In this document: positions 11,715 through 25,062 of the stretch, piece by piece
Position numbering within the stretch: the first letter of the stretch is position 1
Layout of the letters: every line of letters starts with the position of its first letter
Assembly: GCF_964340395.1 (NCBI RefSeq)
Contig: NC_135562.1
Location: forward strand, 17,692,985 to 17,756,984
Origin: Glandiceps talaboti
Taxonomy: Eukaryota > Hemichordata > Enteropneusta > Spengelidae
Reading direction: 5' to 3'
Length of the DNA stretch: 64,000 bases
Translations under genes and position numbers: made by a program
Notes under the pieces: generated by a model
What the model was told of the DNA's origin: nothing
Database searches by the model: none
What the model saw: only the letters and a program-made list of their open reading frames with translations

Positions 11715-12299
11715 ATTGAAATACCCTCATATTTTTGTACCGATATAATTCAAACGTAGTTAAACAAAAATACAGCCGCTCAGTGACCTAGGAATGATTA
11801 TGCTGATATCTTTCAAAGCAAAAGGGGAGAGTAATGTTCCCTATAGTGAGTCATCTTTGTGTCAGGTTTGAATGAAACGCGGACGTTGTAGTTCAGTAGG
11901 AAGTGACGCATTAAAGTCGTACGGAAACCGTAATGGCACCCCTTCTGCAGGTTAACATGATTATTTTGAATGGTATGAAAACATCATGAAATCCACTACA
12001 CAGATTTTAGAAAATCTTCTCGTGTACTACTTTACACATGAGGTATATATCTATCAAATATAGTTACCTTTTTAGTACAGTCTTCTGTGCGCAATACTTT
12101 TGTAAAAAGAGAGAAATTTTGTGAATTTCGCCAAAAACTATTTCCAGGCACAGAAGTAGGATATTAGCATGCGTACATGAGTTCATGGCAAGTAAATATA
12201 ACATTTATCCAATATGAAAATATGCTGAATGCATGCATGAACAATAATTTATCAATAACAATAGAAGCGTGAGTAGTACCATTACATTTTTGATGGACA

Positions 12300-12660
12300 C
12301 AAATCTTAAAGTGGCCACATAGATGACAAAATAGGTGTTAAATTGATTGGGTATTTGATTTATAAAACAACTTTAATCTATTTTCTAAATTGAAAAAAAA
12401 AATGAAATAGCACAGACCAAAGCTTGTGTTTTTAGTTCAATAAATTGCAAAAAGCTAAAATTTATAAGAATGACAAACATATTACACGTTTTTTTTCGTC
12501 TGCTATTCATTGAGTTATAAACAAAGACTTGGCATGAGTGTTAATTCTAGCCGTTTTGCCAGGTAGAAAAACATATGATAATTTTTTTTTTCATAAATTA
12601 GAAATCCACAAAAAAAATACCAAATAGGCATCCATATGGTCACTTTAATACAAATGTATA
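12300..12660. mobile_element. Possible MITE with GTGGCCA-type inverted ends
   Basis: CTTAAAGTGGCCACATAGATG (near 12306) and, inverted, CATCCATATGGTCACTTTAA (near 12630-12650) bracket ~320 bp of AT-rich non-coding DNA. Versions of the CCATATGGCCACTTTAA word also occur near 5952, 7846, 10088 and 47953, so it is a dispersed element terminus. The exact ends are uncertain. Confidence 0.5.
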
Positions 12661-13271
12661 AATGAACCAATAAAATACGAAATTTACAAAATAATATAAT
12701 TAGATTATTGTATGCATTGCCTGTCATATTGGCTTCTTGGTACGAAAGTAAACAATATTTATCTATATTAATTATACATTTCCAGATCTGTACACAAACA
12801 TTTTGCTTTAAATGTTGCCATTAACAATCACTATTTCACATGTCAGCTGACATGCAAAATTTCACCCACTTCTCCTGACAGATGTAAGAAAAAAACGTTC
12901 ACTCTGATAAGTGAATACCGCACCAGTATATTACATGTATGTATTTTCCACGTACCTTTGCTAGCCGTGTATGTTATATCTCTTTTGAAGAGGTCAACAA
13001 TATACTGAGTGGCCTTAGAGAAATATAACTTAGCTGTTATACCACACAAAAGCCGACCGTATATATACACGAATGCCTGTATACCACATCATCGAGCATC
13101 CCTAGGCACGTCATATCTGTACACAAAGTAGCGTCACTGTGCATGTGAAAGACGACTGTGACAGGTACAGCTTTGTAATACTCACAACTGTCGAACCCCT
13201 TCTGATCTATTTTGGGGTTTTATTCAGACAACTGAACTGAGGTTCAGTAGTGTTATTGGCGTGGAGAAATG

Positions 13272-13309
13272 AATGTATGTATGTATGTATGTATGTATGT
13301 ATGTATGTA

Positions 13310-13341
<32 letters not shown>
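13272..13341. repeat. (ATGT)n-(GT)n microsatellite
   Basis: About eleven ATGT units pass into a GT run. Confidence 0.95.
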
Positions 13342-13483
13342 AGCGCGGATGTGTGTTTGTGTGTAAACAACTTAAAGTCTTGGTATTTGGTGGGGACATT
13401 ACTGTTAGTGTGCAGATGGAAAACTGTTCACATGAAAATGATCACCTGAGAAATGTGAATTTTGGGTCAAATACAAGTGCCAA

Positions 13484-13770
13484 TGCCGTTGCAGCTCGGG
13501 GTAGACTGCTATGGTTATGTGGTCTTGTTTCTAGGCATACTTGCATACATTGTTTGAAGATTTCTTTCTATTCCTACCCATCCACGATGTTATATCTGCA
13601 ATATACACCATTATTAAATGTTCCTGTGCTGTTGCTATGGACGTGGTCTTGTTGCTAAGGAAATTTACAAATTTAAAGATATTGTAATAAACCCCATCAT
13701 TTGACTGTTGATAAGGGCGTGGTCATGATTGCAAGGGCCACTTATCTAAGTATGACACACTCACGATTTA
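13484..13770. repeat. Dispersed repeat with GGGCGTGGTC motif, copy 1
   Basis: Degenerate internal repeats each hold a version of GTTGCTATGGACGTGGTCTT followed by GTTGCTA. The same units recur at 15905-16330. No coding potential. Confidence 0.7.
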
Positions 13771-14269
13771 CAAATGATTTAGAATCATTACCAATTTCAT
13801 TCCCAGTAGTTTGAGAGGTAAATTTCAATACCAAATTCACTTGCATCATCCATAAGACAGACAAACCAGGCAGACACACTTTACCATGAACCATTGGTTC
13901 CCTTTATTTGGTGCTAGAACTTACAGAATGTTTGAAAGCAACATCAATAAGGGATAATTCAAGTGCCACTAACATGCACTTGTTACATTATGTTAAGTAC
14001 CCCATATATTTCCTAATGATTTAATGAGATAAAAAAAAACACAAAAAAAAAACTATCTCGCCAAATATTCGTGAGAGAAATCTGACGAGACATCACGTTA
14101 TTAGTCCTTATGTGCATATCACTCATGGGACTATAATGTAATTAATATCCCTTTATCTGTACTGCACATTTCGAGAGACTTCTCCAAACTGTGCTATATG
14201 TAAGTCCTGGTCCTTCTGCAACACAATAAATATTTGGGGGTTCGACAATCGTTTACTTTGCTATTGTGA

Positions 14270-14560
14270 TACATTACTATCTGGTGACCATATTGGATTC
14301 TAAATGGCCTCATTTAAATAATTTATATGGTGACCACCGTTTTTTTATTATTGATTTGAACCGAGAAAGGGTTTGGGATTTCTTGAACATAATAACAGAA
14401 AAGGTTTAAGATCTTTAGTTGGAAAGTGCATACTATACTACAGTAAATATACAAATTTGTTATTTTGGGACATTTTAAAAAAATGTATATTATCATGTTG
14501 TTAAATTTACCAGACATGGTTTTTAAGAGTTGATTTGTTTGATTATAACAGTAACCCATT
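14270..14560. repeat. Dispersed repeat, copy 1 (partner near 35030-35210)
   Basis: TCTGGTGACC, CATATTGGATTCTA and the following T-rich stretch with TTGATTTGAACCGAG are shared, with divergence, with about 35030-35210. Probably a degenerate non-autonomous element. Confidence 0.55.
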
Positions 14561-15539
14561 GAGGGTTGGTTACAATGAATTTGTGTGCTGTAAAGGTGCT
14601 GTTTTTTTCAAGGCATGGTATGATATTTATAAACCATTATACAACAAACACTATTGAGGAAAACATCACTGATAACTAAAATTGCATTTTAGAAACTAGA
14701 ATAATAGTCTAGTCTGCTGAAAGAGATACATGATACTATCAGTATAATTACACAGTTTAGGGCAAAGGTGTTCATTTCTCAAATATGCTCTGGATCACGT
14801 AAATGTACAGTACAAAATTAAATGATCACTTGGTCCCAGGGGTTAAGGACAGTGCCTTTGTAATGATCTCAACTACCCAGACACTACTGTTGGCTCAGAC
14901 TTTTCGCTGCCCCTGGAGAGTATGGCAGAATACTCCAAAAGTATTTGTATGAAAGATGATGAGTGTATTTTAACTCACACAGTTTTAATATCATTGGATG
15001 AAAACGATTCCTGATTTTCATTTTTATCAACTCTTTAATATGTATTTTATGGAAATCAACAATTAACTTTGTTAGAAAATTAACTAGAATAGTTTCAGCA
15101 AGGCATATACACCACATTGTGATTTCAGTAGAGATGCCATGTTATGGGTTGACAACACATGCACATGCAACCATCGTAATCCTTCCAATCACCAATATAC
15201 AGCATTCTCCCAGACTCCCTAGGCTGGGATGAAGTTGTAGCGATCGAGGATGTCAGAGTCTGGGTAAGAGACTAATTTTCTGGTCACCTGAAAAGAAAGT
15301 TTTCATGTATTTGATTTCCAATTTTATGGAAAGATCAACTTACCATGAAATCATTTCCCAGCTTGTAATGTTCGACACCATAATTGTACGTGGGTTCTAT
15401 CACAAAATAGCTATATTCAGCACCATAACCTACCATAGTTTTACTCCATTTACCATCATAAGGTCTGACATGGAAACATAATTATAGCAACAACGGAACT
15501 ATAGCACAACTGATAGTCAGTTTCATCAGACATTGTCAA

Positions 15540-15830
15540 AACTGTGAATGATTGGGATGATCACACAGTCATGCAAGCTCAATAAATGAACTTTGTTCAT
15601 TTAGGGGAGGGGGTCTAGCATCAACGTTATTATGGACGATCACACAATGTCACACAAGCTGACACCAATCAACTATCATGCGGCAATCGGTCCAGCGGTT
15701 TTTTTACTTTAATTTGTTTACACACACACATACACATCCACACAGACAGACAGACACTTTGCCATGCCTATAGCACTACTGAACTTTATCAGTTCAGTTG
15801 TGCTAAAAACTACTGGGCATACATAGCATG
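15540..15830. repeat. Dispersed repeat ending in CACACA/CAGACAGA and TTCAGTTGTGCTA
   Basis: A composite repeat. An AAGCTCAATAAATGAACTT module resembles the one at 4140. It is followed by an AATCGGTCCAGCGGTTTTT block, a CA/CAGA microsatellite and the tail CTATAGCACTACTGAAC ... TCAGTTCAGTTGTGCTA. The tail is shared with 18800-18860, 47030-47085 and 58810-58855. Confidence 0.7.
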
Positions 15831-15904
15831 GATCAGCATGTGCTACAGTGTAACTAGCACTATCTTTTATTCACGTGTCCATTAATCCCTACTGTTAGCA
15901 ATAT

Positions 15905-16330
15905 ATGTGATCATTTGGCTGTTGCCATGGGCGTGGTCTTGTTGCTAGGTATATTTGCGTGCACCTTTTGAATGTTTATCACTTGTCTAAGAATCCCTTG
16001 TGTTATCATTGTGAAATATACAATCGTTTGGCTGTTTCTATGGGCGTGGTCATGGTTGCTAGAGGTTTTCCATACATTTTGTGAATGTTTACTCACATTC
16101 CTACCGGATGATGTTTTTATTATTTGACCAAAACATACTGCCATTTGGTTGTTGCTAAGGGCGTGGTCATGGCTGCTAGGGCCAATTGTGTCAAAATGTT
16201 TTGAAGAAAATCTGCAGAATAAGTCTTCTATAAATATCTCACCACGTTTCAGTCTCATTGGCCAAGTAGTTTTTGAGATATACGTTTTTGACCAAATTCA
16301 CATATGTATACCTAATTTGCATATCACTGA
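15905..16330. repeat. Dispersed repeat with GGGCGTGGTC motif, copy 2
   Basis: Three head-to-tail degenerate units of ~110-125 bp, each with GTTGCCATGGGCGTGGTCTT-like sequence, then CTAGG, then GAATGTTTAT-like sequence. Same family as 13484-13770. Confidence 0.75.
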
Positions 16331-16519
16331 TGAGATCATTACATGCTTAATATTTCTTCATCTATACATGCCCAGATGCATCCCTATTCAATTTTAGCAG
16401 CAAAATATGATCAGTAGTTTTGAAATTAATGATTTTTAACCAAACAGAGACATTTTAGCCCTAATTTGCACATCACAATTTACACACCTATAAGTATGGT
16501 GCGATCACAGAATTCCGTT

Positions 16520-17120
16520 ATGTATTTTATCACTATTTTGTCATTATTTGAGATTTTATCATTACTTTATCATTCATTATTGACGATTTTATCCTTATTT
16601 TATCCTTATTTTATCATTATTTATCATTATTTTATCATTCATTGACGGTTTTGCCCTTATCTTATCTCTATTTTATCCATATTTTATCCTTATTTTATTG
16701 TTATTTTATCATTGACAATTTTATCCTTATTTTATCATTAATTGACGGTTTTATCATTATTTTATCATTGTTTTATCATTATTTTATCAGTTTTATCATT
16801 ATTTTATCATTGTTTTGTCCCTATTTTATCCTCATTATATCATTATTTTATCATTATTGTATCATTAGTTTATCATGATTTTATCAGTTTTATCATTAAT
16901 TGACAGTTTATTATTTTGTATATGTGATGAATATTTTATCACTATTTGATGATTTTATCATTATTTGATGATTAATTTATAATTATTATTATATTATTAT
17001 TATTTTATAATTGATCGAGGGTTTATTATTCTTTTGTATTTATTTGGTGAATATTTGATTATTACGTGACGATGTTACCATTATTTTAATATTATTTTAT
17101 CATTAATTGACGGTCATCAT
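16520..17120. repeat. Degenerate (TTTTATCATTA)n minisatellite
   Basis: About 600 bp of repeated TTTTATCATTA and TTTTATCCTTA words, interrupted by ATTGACGGTTTTA-type spacers. Very AT-rich. The LSLFYHYF-type open frame it produces is an artefact. Confidence 0.85.
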
Positions 17121-17986
17121 TCTTAACTCAACACACCCTAAACTACTAGTATGTTCCCGGGCCTCTCTCGTACTTCACCCTTGGAAAGTTCCACAGCAAA
17201 CTGCAGAAAGTGTAAATAGCACTCCAAGAATGAAATGGTGCCTTTGATGCTGTACAGTCTGTTCGTAGATATCCATTTTGATTGAAACTTTAGAGTTTGA
17301 CTTGCCATACAGCGAGAACTTGTGTACCAAGCTGTAACCTTGATTATTCCGATTGTTTTCGATAGCATAAAGCCATTACCATTTTATGAAACTCCGGAAC
17401 ACTTTGAACGCCTAGCAGCAATCCCAGTACACTGAAGTAAGATATCAAACCCCGAAAGTGTTCTCTGGGAAAGTAGGGAGGCCATAGGCACTTGTTTCCC
17501 GAGCTATATTTCAGAATACAATAAAGTGTCGATATTATTGAGATACTTGACCGAAAATACAAAAATTTATATGAGAGCATGGTGTAGAGTCAATGATGAA
17601 AGGGGTGAAATAACTGTGAGAAATAACTGAGAGTTAACACGAGTCCCGGAACACGGGTTTGTGGGATAGTGAAAGTTCTGCAAAATATAAACATTTTGCT
17701 GTCTGTCGACTTCCGCGATGCTAGAAACCCGTGTTATTTTACCCTTTTCATATATTATCAGCCAAGTATCTCAATATTATCGATATCTTATTGTATATAT
17801 TCTGAAACAGGAATCGAGGGGAACGAGTGTCGAGGGAGCTATATACGAGCTGGACTTGGACCCCGGGACTTGGACTGTCACGGCCGTGTTACTTCACCTC
17901 CAGTGCTGCCCACGTTCATCCATGTGCTTCTCCCGCATTTCTCTACTGCATTGTATTTCCCTTTGTCTAACATAGAAAGTTATAGT

Positions 17987-18264
17987 GGTGGCCCGGTAAT
18001 ATATGGTTTTGAGAAAACGGAGTTAAAATAATGAAGAAATGTCCAAATAATAATCAGAACATAATATGTCATGTTCATAGCAAAATAATGATGACATAAA
18101 TAGAACATGAAATACTAGTATTACTATATTTCATGGCATGATTATGCAGTTCGATCATGATTTTGACATTTTGTGTCACTTATTTTGACATGATTTGCAC
18201 ATGATTTGGACATATCTTCATTATTATTAACTCCGTTTTCTCAAACCCATGGTCCCGGGCCACC
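17987..18264. mobile_element. Foldback/MITE element with ~60 bp inverted arms
   Basis: The left arm starts GGTGGCCCGG and continues TTTTGAGAAAACGGAGTTAA and ATGTCCAAAT (17987-18047). The right arm (18204-18264) is its reverse complement with a few mismatches and ends CCCGGGCCACC. The ~155 bp loop has no coding capacity. The pattern is that of a non-autonomous DNA transposon. Confidence 0.75.
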
Positions 18265-18699
18265 TTCACCATGCTCTAGTACAGTCTGATCGATCAACCA
18301 TATTTGGAAGTGTTCATTTGCATGCAATTTAAAAAATTTGTATGACACCAATCAATGTCAACCAATGACAGCGCTAAATTATTTCCGAAGGTAGCATTCG
18401 CGCAATTTGTCAACAAAATACACAATTTTTTTAATTAAAATATTCAAAAAATTAAAATAAGTCAATTATGACCCAAAAACAACATTTGGTGGACGTCAGG
18501 TAACTATAGTCATAAAATATACTTTCCAGCCCTACACATATCCGAGTAAGAAAAAATTTCACTGACGTGTTCGTGAAACATTTATATTTTAGTTACGGTA
18601 CTATGGCAAGTTTTGTCAGAAATTATGTGACTTCATTCATTACAGATACATTTATATCATTATGCAAGAGAGACAATATATACCAATGCAATCAGTCTG

Positions 18700-18716
18700 T
18701 TGGCTTTGCGTTTAAT

Positions 18717-18762
<46 letters not shown>

Positions 18763-18764
18763 CC

Positions 18765-18805
<41 letters not shown>

Positions 18806-18865
18806 CTTTTCCATGCTTATAGTACTACTGAACCTTATCAGTTCAGTTATGCTAAGGGGAGCGAT
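18700..18865. repeat. (CA)n-(CAGA)n with TTCAGTTATGCTA tail
   Basis: A CA run and a CAGA run are followed by CTTATAGTACTACTGAACCT and TCAGTTCAGTTATGCTA. This is the tail of the same family as 15540-15830. Confidence 0.8.
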
Positions 18866-18914
18866 CAGTTTTTACGGCCGAGGGTGGGCCGGTGACTTTT
18901 TGTTTGTGTTGTAT

Positions 18915-19215
18915 TTTCAGGACAGATGCGCTTTGATATCGCAAATGTATGTACGAAGTTATAATGAATTTGTAGTGAATATAGTGAATGTGAAGTGTGC
19001 ATTCTTGAGATATAGCCTAATTACCGAAAACAAATATTTACTAATGTTTACTAAAACCTAAACAGTTCTTGCCGTTTCCATACAGAACACGTGTGCCGAA
19101 TTTCGTTTGAATTGAGCCTGCCGTTTTGGAGAAAACGATGACACAGACAGATAGACACACAGACTTTTCACCCCGGGTCCCCCTAAGGTATCTCCTTCCT
19201 TACGGAAGGAAAAAC
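18915..19215. repeat. ~300 bp dispersed repeat, copy 1
   Basis: It begins CAGGACAGATGCG and passes through GCATTCTTGAGATATAGCC, CCAAAACGG and GAGAAAACGATGACACAGACAG, then TTCACCCC. It ends at a CCTTCCTTACGGAAGG palindrome. The same order of blocks is found at 31805-32115. Likely a SINE-like or MITE-like family. No pol III A/B boxes were recognised. Confidence 0.8.
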
Positions 19216-19497
19216 TGAAACAGTCAAATGTTCAATAGGCTTAGCGTGTATACATATACTACTAAAAAAAATTCACTTATTTGCAAAGTACAGATATTCC
19301 AGTTCATAATAATACAGTCCACTGTTCAGTCCTGAGTCAAACAGTACTTTATAGGATAAATAAACAGTTTCAGAAAATTGTTTATATCAAAGGTGGTATA
19401 TGTACAGTTTACAGGTTCCAGGTTTACAAGTCAAGTGGTGTCTAAGTTCATGTTTGATATATATTTATAGTCTGCCTAATGACTGTCTAAACTGTTT

Positions 19498-19583
19498 TTG
19501 AATGAATGAATGAATGAATGAATGAATGAATGAATGAATGAATGAATGAATGAATGAATTAATTAATTAATTAATTAATTAAT
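19498..19583. repeat. (GAAT)n-(TTAA)n microsatellite
   Basis: About fifteen GAAT units turn into TTAA units. Confidence 0.95.
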
Positions 19584-19589
19584 AGTAAT

Positions 19590-22520
19590 TTAATCATAAA
19601 TTTAAAGTTCCCATTCTAACTGGCGTGAGCTTTTGGGATGAGCCCCAGTATGACATTAAGTATTATATTACTATTATTATACCGGGAACAGATGTTTTAG
19701 CCCCCAAAGGGCGTAGCCCGATGGGGCATCTACATTGGGCTCTGTTCGTCTGTCCGTCCGTATCCACCTGTATCTCCATTATGCTTGCGCCAATTTCAAC
19801 CAAACCTGGTACAAATGTCAGATGGTATGGAGGGCATATGCACGTCACTTGGTTTTACAACACTCACGACGACAGCGAAATGGCGGTCATATATGTAAAT
19901 ATTAATCACACTTTGCCCAATAACTCTTGAAGTTTAACAGACAGAGAGTGTCTTCACTCATGTTATCAATCATGATTTATTTAATGATCACATATTGACT
20001 TTTGTCCTTGACTGCCATCTTCAAGGTCAAGTAGCCATATTAATGTCAAACTGACCCCTGAAAATTGAAGACGTTGTAGCGCCACCACGTGGTCAAACCG
20101 TGGTGGATGGTTACCTGTATATGGTGGAATCGTCCGCAATCCTATGATGTCTAGTCTGTGTGTCAACACATGTACCACTTTTTTAGAGAACGAAAAGTTA
20201 TCCTCGCCTCGCTGCTACACAACAAGCCGAATTCCGAAATACGAAGAGCTTATTCCGAATTTATAAGAGGTAAGATAGTATATTACACTTCTGTCTATTT
20301 TGGTATCCAGGTTTATCAATATTTTGTACGTGATGTTGCCGTTGAAAATTACCAAATACATGAAATAGCGTGTATAGTCATTCAGCAACTCTCCAACCAG
20401 ACACTAGACGTACTTCTGAGACAGTCATTTTACTTTGAACAAGAAGTAAGGTGCTTAGCTATGTAGACTACATGTATATACAAAATTGAACTGACGAATT
20501 TCTGTTTTCCATTAGATAATTGTATATGGCATGTTCAGTCCCTGGGGTTCGGTTTGAGTTACGGATGGCTGTATTTGCATTCACACATTACAATAAATAA
20601 CATTGCTCATTTTATTGCAAAGAACAGGATGCGGTACATACATGACATTCATTATTTGAAATCAACAGCCACACTAGCTGCAATAATTGTAGCGTTTGAT
20701 GTGATTTTGAGGGCTTTTTCGTCTGTTTTTGTGCCTTTTTTCGTTCCGGTGTTTATTAAAACGATTCAAACGCTACAATTCCTGTAACGCAAACGCAAAT
20801 AGACGAGATCACGTTGAAAACGTGAGCGAGATGTTAGCGTAGTGCCCGTTTCAAAATGCTGCATGCGTTGCTATATTTGCCGACTTTGACGGAATTTGGG
20901 TACATATATCTGAACACTTCTTGGGTCTTGAAGGCTCCGTAATTAATGTTGGCGTTAGGAAATGTCCAATTTTTTTGCCAGGTAAAGCGTAATTTAGCAG
21001 AAAATTCCACCCAACTTTGCGATTCAGATCTGAATCGTTTCCGTCTATTTGCGTTTGGGTTTGAATTTACAACACTGTTTTCAACCTATACCATGATACT
21101 GAGTTTACACCAATATCTTCACCCTGTACCTTGATACTATTTTAGGAGGAGGATTTCACCCTTAAATGTATTACTATGATACTCTGTATAGCAGGGCGTT
21201 TCACCCTATACTAAGATACTGTCTTTAGGACAATGTTTTGTCCCTATACCATGATTCTGTGTTTAAGAGATCACTTGTTAGACCACTTTCGTTAATAAAG
21301 GCATTACTACCTTTGTTGGTCAAATTACATAAACCAAGTTGCACTTCTTTCTTATTTGAGTTTCTGTGTGTATCTGTATAAGAGAAATTACATGAGTTTT
21401 GCCCTTTACAATAATCCTCTTTTCATACAATTTGGGCAGAACATATCTGCACCTTCAAGTTCAGCCTCTAATTTTTTCTTCACAATCCAATGACAAGGTG
21501 ACAATGTTATATTTAAAAAGGCCATTCTTGGTTGAGTGTTTCTGTGTAGATATTGAACTTTGACCCTGTCCTTGACCTTCAAGATCAAATAGCCATATTA
21601 TTGTCCGAGTGTATTTGTATATCTGTGATAGGCACAGACTGATTTCAACCACACCTTGTACAAATGTCAGATGATATAGTCTGCATATACAGATCACTTC
21701 ATTTCACAAAGCCAATGACAATAGCAAAATGGCGGCCATATTTGTTGTAAATAATCACACTTTGCTCAATAACTCTTGAAATTTAACACATAGAGACCTC
21801 ATTCAAATGTCTTCACCCATATTATCAATGACGAATTTTCTAATGACACATTGAACTTTGACCATGTCCTTCAGGTCAAATAACCATATTATTTCCTAAG
21901 TGTATATGTATATCTTTGACATGCATACACTGATTTCAACCAAACCTTGTACAAATGTCAGATGCTATAGTCTGCATATACACATCACTTCGTTTCACAA
22001 AACCAACGATAATAGCAAAACGGCGGCCATATTTGTCGTAAATAATCACACTTTGGCCAATAGCTCTTGAACTTTAACACATAGAGACCTCTAATGACAT
22101 TGAACATTGACCTTGACCTTCAAATAGCCATATTATTGTCCAAGTGTATATGTATATCTCTGATATGCATGGACTGATTTCAACCAAACGCTTGTCAGAT
22201 ACTATATCCTGCATATGCATGTCACTTCATTTCACAACCCGGACAATAATAGCCAAATGGTGTCCACATTTGTCATAAGTATTCACATTTTACTCAGTAA
22301 CTCTTCAACCTTAATAGATGTAGGCAACAGTCAAGTGTGTACCTCCATTTTATCATTAATGACCTTTGTAATGAGACCATGACCTTTGATCTTGAACCCC
22401 AGTGTTCAAGGTCAGAGGACAAAAATTTGTTGAAATATATTTCTAATTCTATGGCAAGCACAAGCCATGTGATATCAACTGTCTGCCTGCTCAATATCGG
22501 ATACAATACTTGTTTTTAGA
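19590..22520. repeat. Cluster of related repeat units (TCAACCAAACCTTGTACAAATGTC family)
   Basis: At least four diverged copies of a ~250-300 bp block (near 19690-20060, 21540-21740, 21860-22060, 22090-22300), with a weaker fifth near 22310-22430. Each has TTTCAACCAAACC, then ACAAATGTCAGAT, a CATATGCA/CATATACA word, AATGGCGGCCATAT and ACTTTGACC-type sequence. They carry stop codons in all frames. The first copy is joined to a GGGATGAGCCCCA block that is also found at 23950 and 25215. Confidence 0.75.
20683..20785. repeat. Perfect 15 bp hairpin arms
   Basis: AATTGTAGCGTTTGA (about 20685-20700) is answered by TCAAACGCTACAATT (about 20767-20781), with a ~67 bp loop. Just after it, CAAACGCAAATAGACG is the inverse of CGTCTATTTGCGTTTG near 21040-21055, so nested inverted repeats are present. 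Confidence 0.7.
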
Positions 22521-23708
22521 TGACCTTTGAGTTAAGGTCAGACAGAAAATTATGATAATATGATTCATACAGACATCATGTAAAATTTATGAGGTGTGTT
22601 TGTGTTTCTGTGTTGCAATCTTTAAGACAATGCTGACATAGTTGAAATTGTCCAGGATCTACACACACAGATAAAAAAGAATGGTGTTGAATGGCTGTAT
22701 CTTTTTAATTGGCATAATCGGCATGGCATTATTGCTGTCCTGTTTTAACTAGAAGCCTGCAAAACACTGCACAGACTCAACAACTTGTCATTGTAGTGTC
22801 AGACTAGAGGAAAGCATTCCCTTACACTTACCTTTACATTACCTCAGGCCATACACACCTACCAAAATAGTCAGAGTATATTGTCACAATTTATGTCTAG
22901 CCAATACTGTATATGTCAACCCATGCTCACTTTCAACATCACTTGCCAAATACAGTCATAACAACACATAGTATTATAACAAACTCACTCCAATCAAATA
23001 TCCTCAGTCCTTTCTTTAATATACACACAAATCATACTTTCGTTTTCTATACATCACTTGACACATTTCAGCAATTACATTACTAAGTACTCTAACATTT
23101 TAATCTATAACTTTATTTCATGTTCAAACAATACACCACACCATTCAATAATACCAACAAAAATCCATTCTTTCCTACTACAACAAATCCTCTTTGGGGG
23201 ATATGTGTTCGACGAAGGCTTGTTTAGCCTATCACATGTTACTTTAATAATCTTATTTATGTGGTTTTGCAATCTTTGTCATCTTTTCATTTTTCGTATC
23301 GATGTGATGGATGTAAAAATGACAAGCAAACGGAATCCCTGCTTTATTTTATTATTTATGAAGAAATGTTGCACGACATTCAAGGAATGAACATATTTTT
23401 TTTGCCACTATGGTATCATTCTCGATGCATTTTAGTGGATGATTGATAAAATGAATGCAAGTCAAATACCTCAATGAAAGTCTGAGCTACTGATGATAAT
23501 ATACCTCCTAAGTAATTATTTTTAATTGTTCAAAATAGTTAATTATATCAAAGCCATATTCATCACATCTATATAATTGCCATTACATCAAATTAAATTC
23601 ATCGATCAAACTATATAAAATGCAAAGAAGTCTTTCAAAATACAATATTTAAATACACATGAATAGGTATTTACACACACAGTCACAGACACGGATACAG
23701 ATACAGAC

Positions 23709-23710
<2 letters not shown>

Positions 23711-23803
<93 letters not shown>
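23711..23803. repeat. (TA)n microsatellite
   Basis: Uninterrupted TA run at the end of tandem copy 1. Confidence 0.95.
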
Positions 23804-23806
<3 letters not shown>

Positions 23807-24939
23807 TCATTGATTACATTTTACTTTTTCATGTTGGGAATTACGATTTTCTGTTGATAATAAAAACAGCATTAGATAGAGAGAATGTTTTTCAGTTATT
23901 TTATCCACAAAATAAATTGTAATCGTAAATTTAAATTTATGGCGTAAGCTTATGGGATGAGCCCCATTATGATAGTAATTATTATACCAGGAACCCATGT
24001 TTTATTTCGCCCATCACATGTTACTTAAACTGATTTATGTGGTTCTGCAATCTTTGTCATCATTTCATTTTCCGTATCGATGTGATGGATGTAAAGAATG
24101 ACACATGCAAGTGGAATCTCTACTTTATTTCATGTTTGTTTGTTTGTCACATTTGTTTGTTTAGTAGTAATCAAACATTACCCCCTTCGAGAAAACGTAT
24201 CGTATAGTACTAGTCTGATAAGAAGTCACTGGAGGAATGAAACATCCGGCCCCACTTGTAAGTGCACTTCTTTAGGTGTGTAATATATTGGAGAATATAT
24301 TTCCATGGTTCCAAGAATCAATAGGATTGTACAATATACTTAACTTTTCGGAACGATAAATATGAAACGAATGCGACGCTTCGATCCGTCTATTGTATGT
24401 GGGCCTTGATCACGCAATGATTTAGTCATTCAACGTTGATGTCTCTCTTTTAGTTTGTTGTTCTCCTTTCAAAAATTTCTAACCATCGATACATTCAGAA
24501 TGAAATTTGAAGCAGTTTTTAATATGTCTCCTACATACGTATACATTGGTACATATTTCATATATTCTAGCTGTCTGTTTTCACACATAAACATTTCTAT
24601 GAAGAAATGTTGAACGACATTCAAGGAACGAACATACTTTTTTTTGCCATTATGGCCTCATTCTCGTTGCATTGTAGTGTATGATTGATAAAAAGAATGC
24701 AATTCAAATACAACAATGAAAATCTGAGCTACTGATGATAACATACCTCCTAAAAGTAATTATCATTAATTGTTCAAAATATTTATCACAGCTATATAAT
24801 TATCACAACATCAAATTCAATTCATTAATCAAATTATATGAAGTGCAAACAAGTCTCTTCAAAATACACTTTAATACACATGAATAGGTATTTACACAGA
24901 GACACAGTCACTGATACAGATACAGATACAAATACATAC

Positions 24940-25003
<64 letters not shown>

Positions 25004-25007
<4 letters not shown>

Positions 25008-25062
25008 CGCTCTGCCACTGCGGTATAGAGCACTGTCTTAGCAGATTGATACTCACCGAGTT
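25004..25062. repeat. 59 bp module (copy 2) inside a (TA)n array
   Basis: Identical to 6785-6843 and here flanked on both sides by TA microsatellite (24948-25003 and 25063-25084). Confidence 0.85.

Noticed and set aside
17669-18031. 120-codon plus-strand frame
   Set aside because: No domain, and its end runs into a foldback element arm. The region contains inverted similarity to 17400-17580, so it is more likely repeat-derived.
20158-20280. Possible exon (HFFRERKVILASLLHNKP) before a GTAAGA donor
   Set aside because: The phase would fit the next WSCD-like exon, but the peptide has no WSC, transmembrane or sulfotransferase similarity, and no acceptor is clear. Not enough to call.
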